Of a stretch of 63,867 bases of DNA, positions 35,790 to 43,916 are shown one piece after another (position 1 is the first letter of the stretch; every line of letters starts with the position of its first letter). The stretch covers positions 1-63,867 of the forward strand of contig WRAQ01000013.1 of the NCBI GenBank assembly GCA_009780115.1, written 5' to 3'. A program made the position numbers and the translations under genes. The stretch comes from Lachnospiraceae bacterium (lineage in GTDB: Bacteria > Bacillota > Clostridia > Lachnospirales > Lachnospiraceae). The notes beneath the pieces were generated by a model. The model was not told where the DNA came from. It was given only the letters and a program-made list of their open reading frames with translations, and ran no database searches.

Positions 35790-37769
35790 ATGGAAAATTA
35801 TGAAAAAAAATGGACAAATTTGTGGTTGAAGTATGAAAAAAGAGCAGATGCTGGTAATTTTTGCTTTTGCGAAATGGTTTGTGTTCAAGGTTTTGATGAA
35901 CATAACACAATTATTAGCAACGCTTTAAAAGAGTTTGCAAAGGGTATCAAAGGAATGTTAGGGATAACCCCCGCTGTTGTTACCGGAATACCTGCAAAAG
36001 GAATTTGGATCGCAAAAGTTGCTGATGCAATCGTTCCAAATGAAGGGTTTCATCTAAAAACAGAAGCGGAACGTATTGTTATGGAAGCTTCTGATGAAAA
36101 CGGTGTCCTTTATGGCATATTTTACCTGCTTAGGCAAATTGCAATGGAAAAATCATTAGCCGGGCTAAATATTAAAGAAAGGCCGGCAATAAAAAACCGG
36201 ATGTTAAACCATTGGGACAATCTCGACGGAAGTGTCGAACGGGGATATTCCGGACATTCATTCTATTTTGACAATAATAAGATTCTCATAAGTGAACGTA
36301 CGGTTGATTATGCCCGCTTTATTGCAAGTATCGGGATAAACGGGGTTGTTATCAATAATGTTAATGTTAAAGATGCTGCTACATATTTGATAACGCCAAC
36401 GTATTTTAATGAAGTAAGACAACTTAAAGAGATATTTGCCGGTTATGGGGTTAAATTATTCTTAAGCCTCAATTTCGCCGCCCCGCTTGAGTTGGGCGGC
36501 CCTGATAGTGCCGACCCGTTTGATGAAGATGTTATTTCGTGGTGGCGCGGACAAATTGCATTAGTATATGAAGCTCTTCCTGATCTGGGCGGTTTTTTAG
36601 TTAAAGCCGATTCCGAAGGCCGGCCCGGCCCTTTTACTTACGGGCGGACCCAGGCCGACGGGGCAAATATGCTGGCGCGGCTGCTTGATGTACATGGCGG
36701 GATGTTGATTTGGCGCTGTTTTGTTTATAATTGTACCCAGGACTGGCGGGACCGGAAGACCGACCGCGCCAGAGCCGGATATGACAATTTTATTCAATCT
36801 GACGGTGATTATCATCCTAATGTTATTTTACAAATCAAAAACGGGCCGATGGATTTTCAAATCCGTGAACCGGTTTCACCATTAATCGGCGGGCTTAAGA
36901 AAACAAATCAAATGCTGGAAGTGCAAATTGCCCAGGAATATACCGGCCAGCAGATTGATGTTTGTTACTTGATTCCGATGTTTAAAGAAGTGCTTGACTT
37001 TAAATATTGCGGTTCTTCAGAAAAAATCTTTGATGTTATCAAAAATATTGGTTTTGTAGCAGTTACTAATACCGGTGACGACGAAAACTGGACCGGTAAT
37101 GACTTGGCCGCCGCGAATTTGTATGGTTTTGGCCGTCTTGCGTGGTCGGTTTCTTTATCCGCCGAAGAAATCGCCGAAGAATGGATTCGGCAGACTTTAT
37201 CATGTGATGAAGAAGTTATTGCGGTAGTGAAGAAGATTTTGTTATCATCGCGGGACACATTTGAAAAATATACCTGCCCGCTGGGGATTGGCTGGATGGT
37301 TACTCCCCATTATCATTATGGGCCGAGCGTGGATGGTTATGAATACTCACAGTGGGGCACATATCACCGGGCTGATCATTTAGGTATCGGCGTTGACCGG
37401 ACGGATAAGGGAACCGGTTATACCGGCCAATACCAGGAGCCTCATAAATCTATTTATAATAATATTGAAACTTGCCCGGAAGAATTGCTCTTGTTTTTCC
37501 ACTATGTCCCTTATAAATATATACTTAAAAGCGGCAAGACTTTGATTCAGCATATTTATGACACTCATTTTGAAGGTGTTATGGAAGTGGAAGAGATGAT
37601 TAAAGCATGGAACCGGATTGAAGCAAAACTACCTGCCGATGTTTTTGCCGTAGTAACCGGGCGGTTTGAACAGCAGCTTAATAATGCAAAAGAGTGGCGG
37701 GATCATATTAATTCCTATTTTTACCGGAAAAGCGGAATCGCTGATGAGAAAGGGCGGAAATTTTATTAA
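35790..37769 (+). CDS. aguA: Alpha-glucuronidase, GH67
   Basis: The 659-residue cytoplasmic enzyme removes (4-O-methyl-)glucuronate from the non-reducing end of xylo-oligosaccharides. The catalytic acid Glu276 (ADSEGRPGP) and the pair Asp355 (NGPMDFQ) and Glu383 (QIAQEYTG) have the same spacings (79 and 28 residues) as the residues of the characterised Geobacillus enzyme (E285, D364, E392). The N-terminal WLKYEK is the family's usual beginning, so the ATG at 35790 is right even though no ribosome binding site precedes it. The stop overlaps GH43 by one base. Confidence 0.95.
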   Translation: MENYEKKWTNLWLKYEKRADAGNFCFCEMVCVQGFDEHNTIISNALKEFAKGIKGMLGITPAVVTGIPAKGIWIAKVADAIVPNEGFHLKTEAERIVMEASDENGVLYGIFYLLRQIAMEKSLAGLNIKERPAIKNRMLNHWDNLDGSVERGYSGHSFYFDNNKILISERTVDYARFIASIGINGVVINNVNVKDAATYLITPTYFNEVRQLKEIFAGYGVKLFLSLNFAAPLELGGPDSADPFDEDVISWWRGQIALVYEALPDLGGFLVKADSEGRPGPFTYGRTQADGANMLARLLDVHGGMLIWRCFVYNCTQDWRDRKTDRARAGYDNFIQSDGDYHPNVILQIKNGPMDFQIREPVSPLIGGLKKTNQMLEVQIAQEYTGQQIDVCYLIPMFKEVLDFKYCGSSEKIFDVIKNIGFVAVTNTGDDENWTGNDLAAANLYGFGRLAWSVSLSAEEIAEEWIRQTLSCDEEVIAVVKKILLSSRDTFEKYTCPLGIGWMVTPHYHYGPSVDGYEYSQWGTYHRADHLGIGVDRTDKGTGYTGQYQEPHKSIYNNIETCPEELLLFFHYVPYKYILKSGKTLIQHIYDTHFEGVMEVEEMIKAWNRIEAKLPADVFAVVTGRFEQQLNNAKEWRDHINSYFYRKSGIADEKGRKFY

Positions 37770-39157
37770 TGAAAAATCAATGTGTAAATCCTTTTTTACC
37801 CTCATGGGAATATATTCCTGATGGTGAACCGCATGTTTTTGACGGCCGTGTTTATGTTTACGGTTCGCATGACCGCGCCGGCGGCTGGGTTTTTTGCCTT
37901 AATGATTATGTCTGCTGGTCAGCGCCGGTTGATGATTTGAGCGATTGGCGTTACGAGGGGATTATTTATAAAAAAACCAATGACCCGTTAAATACCGACG
38001 GTCATATGTGCCTTTATGCCCCCGATGTTTCATGCGGGCCGGACGGGCGTTATTATCTTTATTATGTCCTGGACAAAGTAAATATTGTCTCGGTTGCCGT
38101 TTGTGATTATCCGGCCGGGCAGTATGAATTTTATGGTTATGTCCGTTATCCCGACGGCACCCGCTTAGGTGAGCGTGAGGGAGATGAGCCGCAGTTTGAC
38201 CCGGGGGTATTAACCGAAGGAGATATCACTTATATGTATACCGGTTTTTGCGGCCATGGTGACAAGTCACGTTCCGGTTGTATGGCGACAGTGCTTGAAA
38301 AGGATATGCTGACAATTAAAGAAGAGCCGAAAATCATTATCCCGGGTAATTGTTATGGTGAAGGCACTGGTTTTGAAAAGCATGAATATTTTGAAGCGGC
38401 TTCAATCCGCAAAGTGAATGATTTGTATTATTTGATTTATTCGGCTACCCCAATGACCGAATTGTGTTATGCGGTCAGCAAATATCCGACTCATGGTTTT
38501 ACTTATGGCGGAGTGATTGTCAGTAATTGTGATTTGTATATTGATACTTACAAACCGGCCAAAAAGCATGCTTATATGCTGGGGAATAATCACGGAAGTA
38601 TCGCGATGATAAAAGATAAGTGGTATATTTTTTATCATCGGATGTCTAATGGGACTTGGTTTTCAAGACAGGCTTGTATGGAAGAAATCAAGGTGACAGC
38701 CGAAGGTGAAATTCCCCAGGTAGAAATGACGTCGCTCGGTGGAAACGGGAAGCCGCTGGCAGGCCAGGGTGAATATCCGGCTTACATCGCCTGTAATTTG
38801 TATCATGAAGAAAATGATGATTATTTTCCCCGCGTTACCCAAGATGGGGGGGATGGTGATACTGACCTTGCTTATATTACCGGAATCACTGACGGTTGTG
38901 TGGTTGGGTTTAAGTATTTTGATTTTAAAGGTTTAAAGAAAATAACGATTTTTACCCGTGGTTATAACCGCGGGACTTTTGAGATATACTTGACTCCAAA
39001 CGGGGAATGTTGCGGAACAATTCCGATTGTTAGTTCAAATGTCTGGAAGGAGTTTTCTACTGCTGTCACGATTCCGGACGGGGTTAGTGGGTTGTATTTT
39101 AAATATAAGAGTGAGTCGGAGAATGGGGCAAGTGTGAGGGTGGTGCGGTTTGAGTAG
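37769..39157 (+). CDS. GH43 beta-xylosidase/arabinofuranosidase with C-terminal CBM6-like domain
   Basis: The 462-residue enzyme lacks a signal peptide and acts on imported arabinoxylan oligosaccharides. Five-bladed propeller residues: Asp in the region PDGEPHVFDGRVYVYGSHD, Asp in YAPDVS and Glu in YFEAASIRK. Residues ~335-462 (FKYFDFKGLKKITIFTRGY ... GLYFKYKS) look like CBM6. The substrate cannot be fixed from sequence. It is coupled to GH67 through TAATG. Confidence 0.9.
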   Translation: MKNQCVNPFLPSWEYIPDGEPHVFDGRVYVYGSHDRAGGWVFCLNDYVCWSAPVDDLSDWRYEGIIYKKTNDPLNTDGHMCLYAPDVSCGPDGRYYLYYVLDKVNIVSVAVCDYPAGQYEFYGYVRYPDGTRLGEREGDEPQFDPGVLTEGDITYMYTGFCGHGDKSRSGCMATVLEKDMLTIKEEPKIIIPGNCYGEGTGFEKHEYFEAASIRKVNDLYYLIYSATPMTELCYAVSKYPTHGFTYGGVIVSNCDLYIDTYKPAKKHAYMLGNNHGSIAMIKDKWYIFYHRMSNGTWFSRQACMEEIKVTAEGEIPQVEMTSLGGNGKPLAGQGEYPAYIACNLYHEENDDYFPRVTQDGGDGDTDLAYITGITDGCVVGFKYFDFKGLKKITIFTRGYNRGTFEIYLTPNGECCGTIPIVSSNVWKEFSTAVTIPDGVSGLYFKYKSESENGASVRVVRFE

Positions 39158-39196
39158 GATGTATAACCACAAATCAAATGGATAAAATAATTATAG

Positions 39197-39228
39197 TTGA
39201 CTAACAATTGTGTTAATGTTATTATAAT
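39197..39228 (+). promoter_or_regulatory. Promoter of a candidate small RNA
   Basis: TTGACT (39197-39202) with TATTAT 17 bp on (39220-39225), overlapping TATAAT (39223-39228). No reading frame follows before a strong terminator. Confidence 0.6.
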
Positions 39229-39232
39229 GTTA

Positions 39233-39311
39233 ACAAGGGAATACATCGTTAGTATCGGTTAACCCGGAAAACAAGTTAAGCCGCTACTCTTCGGAGTGGC
39301 GGCTTGTTTTT
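39233..39311 (+). ncRNA. Candidate small RNA between GH43 and GH39
   Basis: A predicted ~79-nt transcript begins after the promoter at 39197 and ends in the terminator at 39278. It contains repeated GTTAAC/GGTTAACC stretches and no plausible gene. I could not match it to a known RNA class. It would also pass opposite the end of the GH39 transcript if it read through. Confidence 0.45.
39278..39311 (+). terminator. Strong intrinsic terminator
   Basis: AAGCCGCTACTC-TTC-GGAGTGGCGGCTT followed by GTTTTT makes a stem of about 12 bp. It would end GH43 read-through and the small transcript. Confidence 0.85.
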
Positions 39312-39380
39312 AGCTTGCGTATAACGATGGAGAATGAATAATTTGTTACTTTTCACGGTCAACTATTTCCGCGTGTGACT

Positions 39381-40991
39381 TCATACCGCCCCCGGTACCC
39401 GTTCTTTCCGGAAACCCCTGTCACATTGCGGGACAATTTTTTGTAATTCAAAATAGCAAACGGCATTCGCACTCAAATTAAGCGTGGTAGAAAATAATTC
39501 ATCTTTGACTTCGCTTTGTTTTGTCGTAATCAAGGGTTTGGCGCACTCGCGCAGCAGTTTGATTTGTTGCTTCGACGGGTAAGCGGGCGAACCCATATCA
39601 ATCCAGTTTTTAAGTGGGTTGCAATGATTTTCATCTACGGTTTTAGTTAGTAAAAAGTAGGTGCCATTTGATACATCGATTGTTAAATCTATTATGATGC
39701 TGTTATGTGAATCATTTAAGGAGAATTGCGAAAACTCATGCTTCGTTGAATTTGTAGTTTTTTCAGAACTATTGCCGCCGGGCGATAGTTTATTTTCCAA
39801 CACCAAGTTCCAGGCGATTCCCCGTAAATCACCATTTTCGGCTTTTGTAATAATGAAATTTTCACTTTTTGCGACCGCTTTTTCATACAAATTTTTGTAG
39901 AAAACATATGTAAAATAGGTGGGTTTGGGAATCGAACCATTAGTAAGAAGGCCGAAACAACCCGAAAAAGGTGTAAAAGCAACGCCGGCTTCTTCGAAAA
40001 CGTCACCGAAAGTCCAATAAGAATAGGAAGCACAACTATCACCTAACTCACTTAAGAGCCGGGCGACATAAGCAGCATTTTGATTCGTATCGTGAACCGG
40101 GTTAAGCGGGCTATAAGAGGTATTGAACTCGGTTATGTGCATTTCCATATCTTTGTATTCGGGAAAGCTATCGATAATAGCCCGGCTGCCTAAGGGTTCA
40201 AGCATAAATTCCTCGGGTTTCCGTAATTGCTGGTAAACATAGTGGCCGTCTGCTTCCGGCATCTCCGTACCATAAGCATGTCTGGTGACAAAATCTAACG
40301 GAACGTTATTTTCTTTACAGTATTGTAAAAACATTCGCATCCATAATTCATCGTTAACTCCGCAAATTGCCGGGCCGCCGACTTTAAGCCCGGGATGGCA
40401 GCTTTTAACCGCCCGCGCGGTGACATCATATAACTTAAAATACTCCGGCATATCAGCATCCTGCCAAAAAACCTTAAGGTTCGGTTCATTCCATACTTCG
40501 AAAGGCCATGTTTTCACTTCGTCTAAACCATAACGGTTAATCCAATGCTTAATCGCCGCGCATACTAAGCGCGCCCATTTATCATAATCAGACGGTGGGG
40601 TGACATTTCCTTTCCACCAAAAAACAGTTTGCGCACCGGAAGCCATTTGCTTTGGCATAAAACCCAATTCAACGAAAGGTTTGAGCCCAAGTGCGAGGTA
40701 ATCGTCAAAAACCAAATCGATATAAGTAAAATTGTATTCCTCTTTTTCGAAGCCGTCTTCCGAACCGGCTATCCCGTCGGTTTTATATGTATGATAAACC
40801 GCCATATCATCATGAAAAAGGCCGTGGCCGCGGATATATGAAAAACCGATTTCTTTTTGCACCTTTTTAAGCTGCTTGTGATACTCATGTCTTAAAGCCA
40901 GGTTCATCCGCCCTGTCCCAATGCAAAAAGCGGCATTGTTTTTGAACGGGGCGGTGTCACCTGCTTTGATATGATGGCTAAGTTTGTTCAT
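39381..40991 (-). CDS. Beta-xylosidase, GH39
   Basis: The 536-residue cytoplasmic enzyme releases xylose from xylo-oligosaccharides. Acid/base Glu169 is in FEVWNEPN and nucleophile Glu288 in HITEFNTSY; FSYIRGHGLFHDD and SYWTFGDVFEE also fit GH39. The ATG at 40991 is preferred because TAGGAAA lies just before it; in-frame TTG and ATG codons further up overlap the preceding gene. Residues ~401-428 (NKLSPGGNSSE...) are encoded by an in-frame copy of palindromic element E3, in the C-terminal beta domain away from the active site. Confidence 0.9.
   Translation of the reverse strand: MNKLSHHIKAGDTAPFKNNAAFCIGTGRMNLALRHEYHKQLKKVQKEIGFSYIRGHGLFHDDMAVYHTYKTDGIAGSEDGFEKEEYNFTYIDLVFDDYLALGLKPFVELGFMPKQMASGAQTVFWWKGNVTPPSDYDKWARLVCAAIKHWINRYGLDEVKTWPFEVWNEPNLKVFWQDADMPEYFKLYDVTARAVKSCHPGLKVGGPAICGVNDELWMRMFLQYCKENNVPLDFVTRHAYGTEMPEADGHYVYQQLRKPEEFMLEPLGSRAIIDSFPEYKDMEMHITEFNTSYSPLNPVHDTNQNAAYVARLLSELGDSCASYSYWTFGDVFEEAGVAFTPFSGCFGLLTNGSIPKPTYFTYVFYKNLYEKAVAKSENFIITKAENGDLRGIAWNLVLENKLSPGGNSSEKTTNSTKHEFSQFSLNDSHNSIIIDLTIDVSNGTYFLLTKTVDENHCNPLKNWIDMGSPAYPSKQQIKLLRECAKPLITTKQSEVKDELFSTTLNLSANAVCYFELQKIVPQCDRGFRKERVPGAV
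39707..39790 (-). repeat. Element E3 inside the GH39 coding sequence
   Basis: Sense strand: ACTATCGCCCGGCGGCAATAGT, a spacer, then GCAATTCTCCTTAAATGATTCAC. Its length is 84 bp, exactly 28 codons, with no stop in the frame used. The intergenic copies at 14577 and 31692 show the same parts. Confidence 0.7.
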
Positions 40992-41014
40992 GTTTTTCCT
41001 ATCATTCATAGTCT

Positions 41015-41434
41015 TCAACTCATTTCCTTTATTTTTATTAGCATAAAAACATCCTCTAAATCTTTATCATCCTTGACATAAATGAAAAACGAATGCCCCA
41101 TTGCGCAAATATCGGCATCACGAATTTCCTTTTTAGCTTTTTCGGAAACAGGTGAATTTATCGCCGTTTCCACAGCTTTTTCCCCCAACACAAAAGCAAT
41201 AATAAAGTAGCTTTCGCAGGGAACAAAATAAAACAGTGTCCGTTTTTTCTGCTTGAAAACAAGACTCCAGCCTGTTTTTTTGCTGTACATTTTCCATTCG
41301 CTGTCAAGACCTTGGTAATTTTCTGAAATATGGTATTGCAACTTATCCCACAACGGCTTTTTATCAGCAAGAGCCGTGTTTACCATATCTTCGTTCGGAA
41401 TCACCGCTTTATCGGCAAAAATGCTCGTAGCCAT
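41015..41434 (-). CDS. DUF3788 family protein
   Basis: The 139-residue protein has unknown function. KKPLWDKLQYHISENYQGLDSEWKMYSKKTGWSLVFKQK and the later CESYFIIAFVLGEKAV are typical of DUF3788 proteins as I remember them. The ATG at 41434 has GGAGGGAC upstream. A 25-codon reading frame (41511-41434, MNEIKSRRGI start) ends on this ATG and might be the remnant of a lost gene. The GH39 gene follows by overlap, but no xylan role is evident. Confidence 0.8.
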   Translation of the reverse strand: MATSIFADKAVIPNEDMVNTALADKKPLWDKLQYHISENYQGLDSEWKMYSKKTGWSLVFKQKKRTLFYFVPCESYFIIAFVLGEKAVETAINSPVSEKAKKEIRDADICAMGHSFFIYVKDDKDLEDVFMLIKIKEMS

Positions 41435-41543
41435 TATTGTCCCTCCGCCCACTTCCGGCATTGTTCAACCCGCGCGCCGTCAATCCCGCGCCTTGATTTA
41501 ATTTCATTCATACAACATTGTACCTTTCGATTTTTTCGGCCGT

Positions 41544-41939
41544 TTAATGCCGTACCATGACTTGCCAATTCACTCCGAACCGGTCGATGACATATCCATA
41601 CAAGTCCGACCAAAACACTTTTGCCAGCGGCTCAACAATCTTGCCGCCAACTGCAAGTTTTTCAAAAGCAGCCTTAACTTCTTCGTGGGTATTGAGGGTA
41701 ATTAAAAACGAGATATGTTCGTCTGTTAGCGGAACTTCACTTCCGTCCGTCAACGAAAAATTCATGCCGTAAATTATTACTTCCGAGTGCATAACACTAT
41801 TTGGCGGTAAAGATTCCGTATTGAAGTCCGGGGCATCTTTGGCGTAAAAAACCGTTTTGACTTCCGCACCTAATGCTTCTTTGTAAAAATTGATTGCTTC
41901 ATTACAATTGCCTTGAAAGTGGATACATGGTGTAATCAT
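41544..41939 (-). CDS. VOC-family (PhnB/glyoxalase-like) protein
   Basis: The 131-residue metal-binding-fold protein has a start chosen at MITPCIHFQGN with AAAGGAAG upstream. The two beta-alpha-beta-beta-beta halves are visible: CNEAINFYKEALGAEVK, then KVFWSDLYGYVIDRFGVNWQV. This is the PhnB-like subgroup, usually of unknown substrate. It is not obviously part of the xylan pathway. Confidence 0.88.
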   Translation of the reverse strand: MITPCIHFQGNCNEAINFYKEALGAEVKTVFYAKDAPDFNTESLPPNSVMHSEVIIYGMNFSLTDGSEVPLTDEHISFLITLNTHEEVKAAFEKLAVGGKIVEPLAKVFWSDLYGYVIDRFGVNWQVMVRH

Positions 41940-42108
41940 AATTTTTCTTCCTTTCGGTTTTTGATATTTTAAATAAATTTGCTTCTTCAATACGTGCATC
42001 ATAATCCAAGTATAGCATATCGAGAGATGATTTTCGATATCAAATTCACGAAACGGAATTTAATATTTGGATTATGCCCTACATAAGTTAGCTTATTTAA
42101 AAAAGTAC

Positions 42109-42138
42109 TTGCTTTTCCTGTGAAAATAAATCTATAAT
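42109..42138 (+). promoter_or_regulatory. Promoter of the SGNH esterase
   Basis: TTGCTT (42109-42114) and TATAAT (42133-42138) are 18 bp apart, 21 bp before the ATG. The TTGCTTTT -35 region resembles that of the GH67 gene. Confidence 0.65.
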
Positions 42139-42158
42139 TGTTTTATAAGGAGCTTAGT

Positions 42159-43916
42159 ATGACAAATGAAATTTATATCTTACGTGACCAAATAATTGAA
42201 GCAAGCCCAAACGGCGACAGCTTCACCGAAGCCTATTATTTAAATGGCAGAATAACCGAACAAGCAAAGATGATGACTCCCGCACTTAGTCTTGATTATT
42301 TAAAGCAGTTGGAGAGTATCGGCACATTTGTGAATTTGGCTGATGGCATAAATGTCAGGATTATAACTGATAATGTGGTTGAAGCCAAATTATCAGATAG
42401 TCATGTTTCGGCCGAATTTTCTCTGCAAATCAGTGACAGTAAAGGATATCACAAAAAATGGGCAAAAACCGTACCATTAAACGGAGATGTTATAAATATC
42501 CCTGTTGACTTAAATGATGACGATGCTGAAGCAAAACTTGCTTCTTTTCAGATAGATTTTCCTTGTTATATGCTGGCGGTGATTTCTGTTTCATTTCATT
42601 TGCGTGAAAGCTTACCGATAGCGCCGATGCCGCCGGATAAACCAGTTGATTTTGCTGCCCCTGCTTATCAGGAGATGCTAAAAAGGTCGTTATTATCAAC
42701 GGGGAACCTTAACCGTTTGCAAAAAGCTATTGCTAAAGCAAAAGCCGGTGAAGATGTAACGATTGCTTATATCGGCGGTTCAATTACGCAGGGGGCGGGG
42801 GCAAAGCCAATAAATAACAGGTGTTATGCAAAGGTGTCATGTGAATCGTTTATTAAAAGATTTGCTAAAGATAAAAACAAAGTCCACTTTGTAAAAGCCG
42901 GAATCGGCGGGACCCCGTCACAACTGGGTATCGCAAGATACCATCGTGATATTCTTGCCCCGGAAAACCGGTTGCCGGATATTGTTATCATTGAGTTTGC
43001 GGTTAATGATTATGCCGATGAAACGCAGGGGGTTTGTTATGAGAGCCTGTGCCTGATGGCCTATGAGGGGGCTGGCAACCCGGCGGTAATTCTGATGTTT
43101 TCGGTTTTTGCCAACGACCAGAATCTTGAAGAACGGTTGGATAAAGTAGGTTATCACTATGGTTTCCCGATGGTCAGTGTAAAACAAGCGGTGGTACCGC
43201 AATACGATTGTGAGGATGCAGTTCTTTCCCGCCGGCAATATTTTCACGACATCCTCCATCCAAGTAATACCGGCCATCAAATTATGGCTGACAGCCTGGA
43301 TTATCTTTGGAAAGCGGCTGATGAATTACTATTAACTACTTCGCAGCAAATCGCAACAGATTGCCCGCAAACCGCTGATAAACACGATTTCGCGCTTAAA
43401 AATCCTGTTATCGGCGACCGCTACAAAAATTTAAAACTAATCACCCGTAACAATATTTCCGGACATCAGGCTATTAGCCACTATGAACCCGGCGGTTTTA
43501 CGGAAGTTGACATGATTTTGCAAAGTGTTGAACGTAATGATGATGCTTTCGCAACACCCCAGTTCACTGATAATTGGCATTGTAATAAAGCGAGCAAACT
43601 CGCTTCAGAAAGAATTGCGGAGCAATTCCCCTTAATTGATTCACCTGATTGCTTTAGTTTCAAAATGACGATAGAATGCCGGGATTTGCTGCTTTTGTAT
43701 AAAGATGCCGACTCACCTCATTTTGCCCCGGCCGAGATAATCATTGATGGTGTATGCGTTCGCACCCTCGACCCCTGTGTAGCCGGCTGGACACATTGCG
43801 GTACAACTTTTATTTTAAATAGTGATGAAAAAACAAGTCGTACGATTGAAATAAAACCTAAAACGACCGAAACAAAAAATGCGTTTACTATTTTGGGCTT
43901 TGGTTATACTGATTAG
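42159..43916 (+). CDS. SGNH/GDSL hydrolase, probable acetyl-xylan esterase
   Basis: The 585-residue protein lacks a signal peptide. The central SGNH domain (~195-410) has Ser208 in GGSITQGAG, Gly in AGIGGTPS, Asn in EFAVNDY and Asp364/His367 in HDILHP. N-terminal (~1-180) and C-terminal (~420-585) beta-rich regions flank it. Removal of acetyl groups from imported xylo-oligosaccharides is inferred from the neighbours. Residues ~478-495 coincide with an E3-like palindrome (43590-43643) in frame. The start is fixed by AAGGAG 6 bp upstream. It converges with uxaC. Confidence 0.8.
   Translation: MTNEIYILRDQIIEASPNGDSFTEAYYLNGRITEQAKMMTPALSLDYLKQLESIGTFVNLADGINVRIITDNVVEAKLSDSHVSAEFSLQISDSKGYHKKWAKTVPLNGDVINIPVDLNDDDAEAKLASFQIDFPCYMLAVISVSFHLRESLPIAPMPPDKPVDFAAPAYQEMLKRSLLSTGNLNRLQKAIAKAKAGEDVTIAYIGGSITQGAGAKPINNRCYAKVSCESFIKRFAKDKNKVHFVKAGIGGTPSQLGIARYHRDILAPENRLPDIVIIEFAVNDYADETQGVCYESLCLMAYEGAGNPAVILMFSVFANDQNLEERLDKVGYHYGFPMVSVKQAVVPQYDCEDAVLSRRQYFHDILHPSNTGHQIMADSLDYLWKAADELLLTTSQQIATDCPQTADKHDFALKNPVIGDRYKNLKLITRNNISGHQAISHYEPGGFTEVDMILQSVERNDDAFATPQFTDNWHCNKASKLASERIAEQFPLIDSPDCFSFKMTIECRDLLLLYKDADSPHFAPAEIIIDGVCVRTLDPCVAGWTHCGTTFILNSDEKTSRTIEIKPKTTETKNAFTILGFGYTD
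43590..43643 (+). repeat. E3-like element inside the esterase coding sequence
   Basis: GCGAGCAAACTCGC, AGAATTGCGGAGCAATTCC and CTTAATTGATTCAC match the parts of the E3 copy at 14577 in order. The length is 18 codons. The CAATTC..CTTAA part is read in the same frame as in GH39 (QFPLIDS against QFSLNDS). It is more diverged than the GH39 copy. Confidence 0.5.

Noticed and set aside
41434-41511. 25-codon reading frame before the DUF3788 gene (minus strand)
   Set aside because: No ribosome binding site and no recognisable product; at most a remnant, mentioned in the neighbouring entry.
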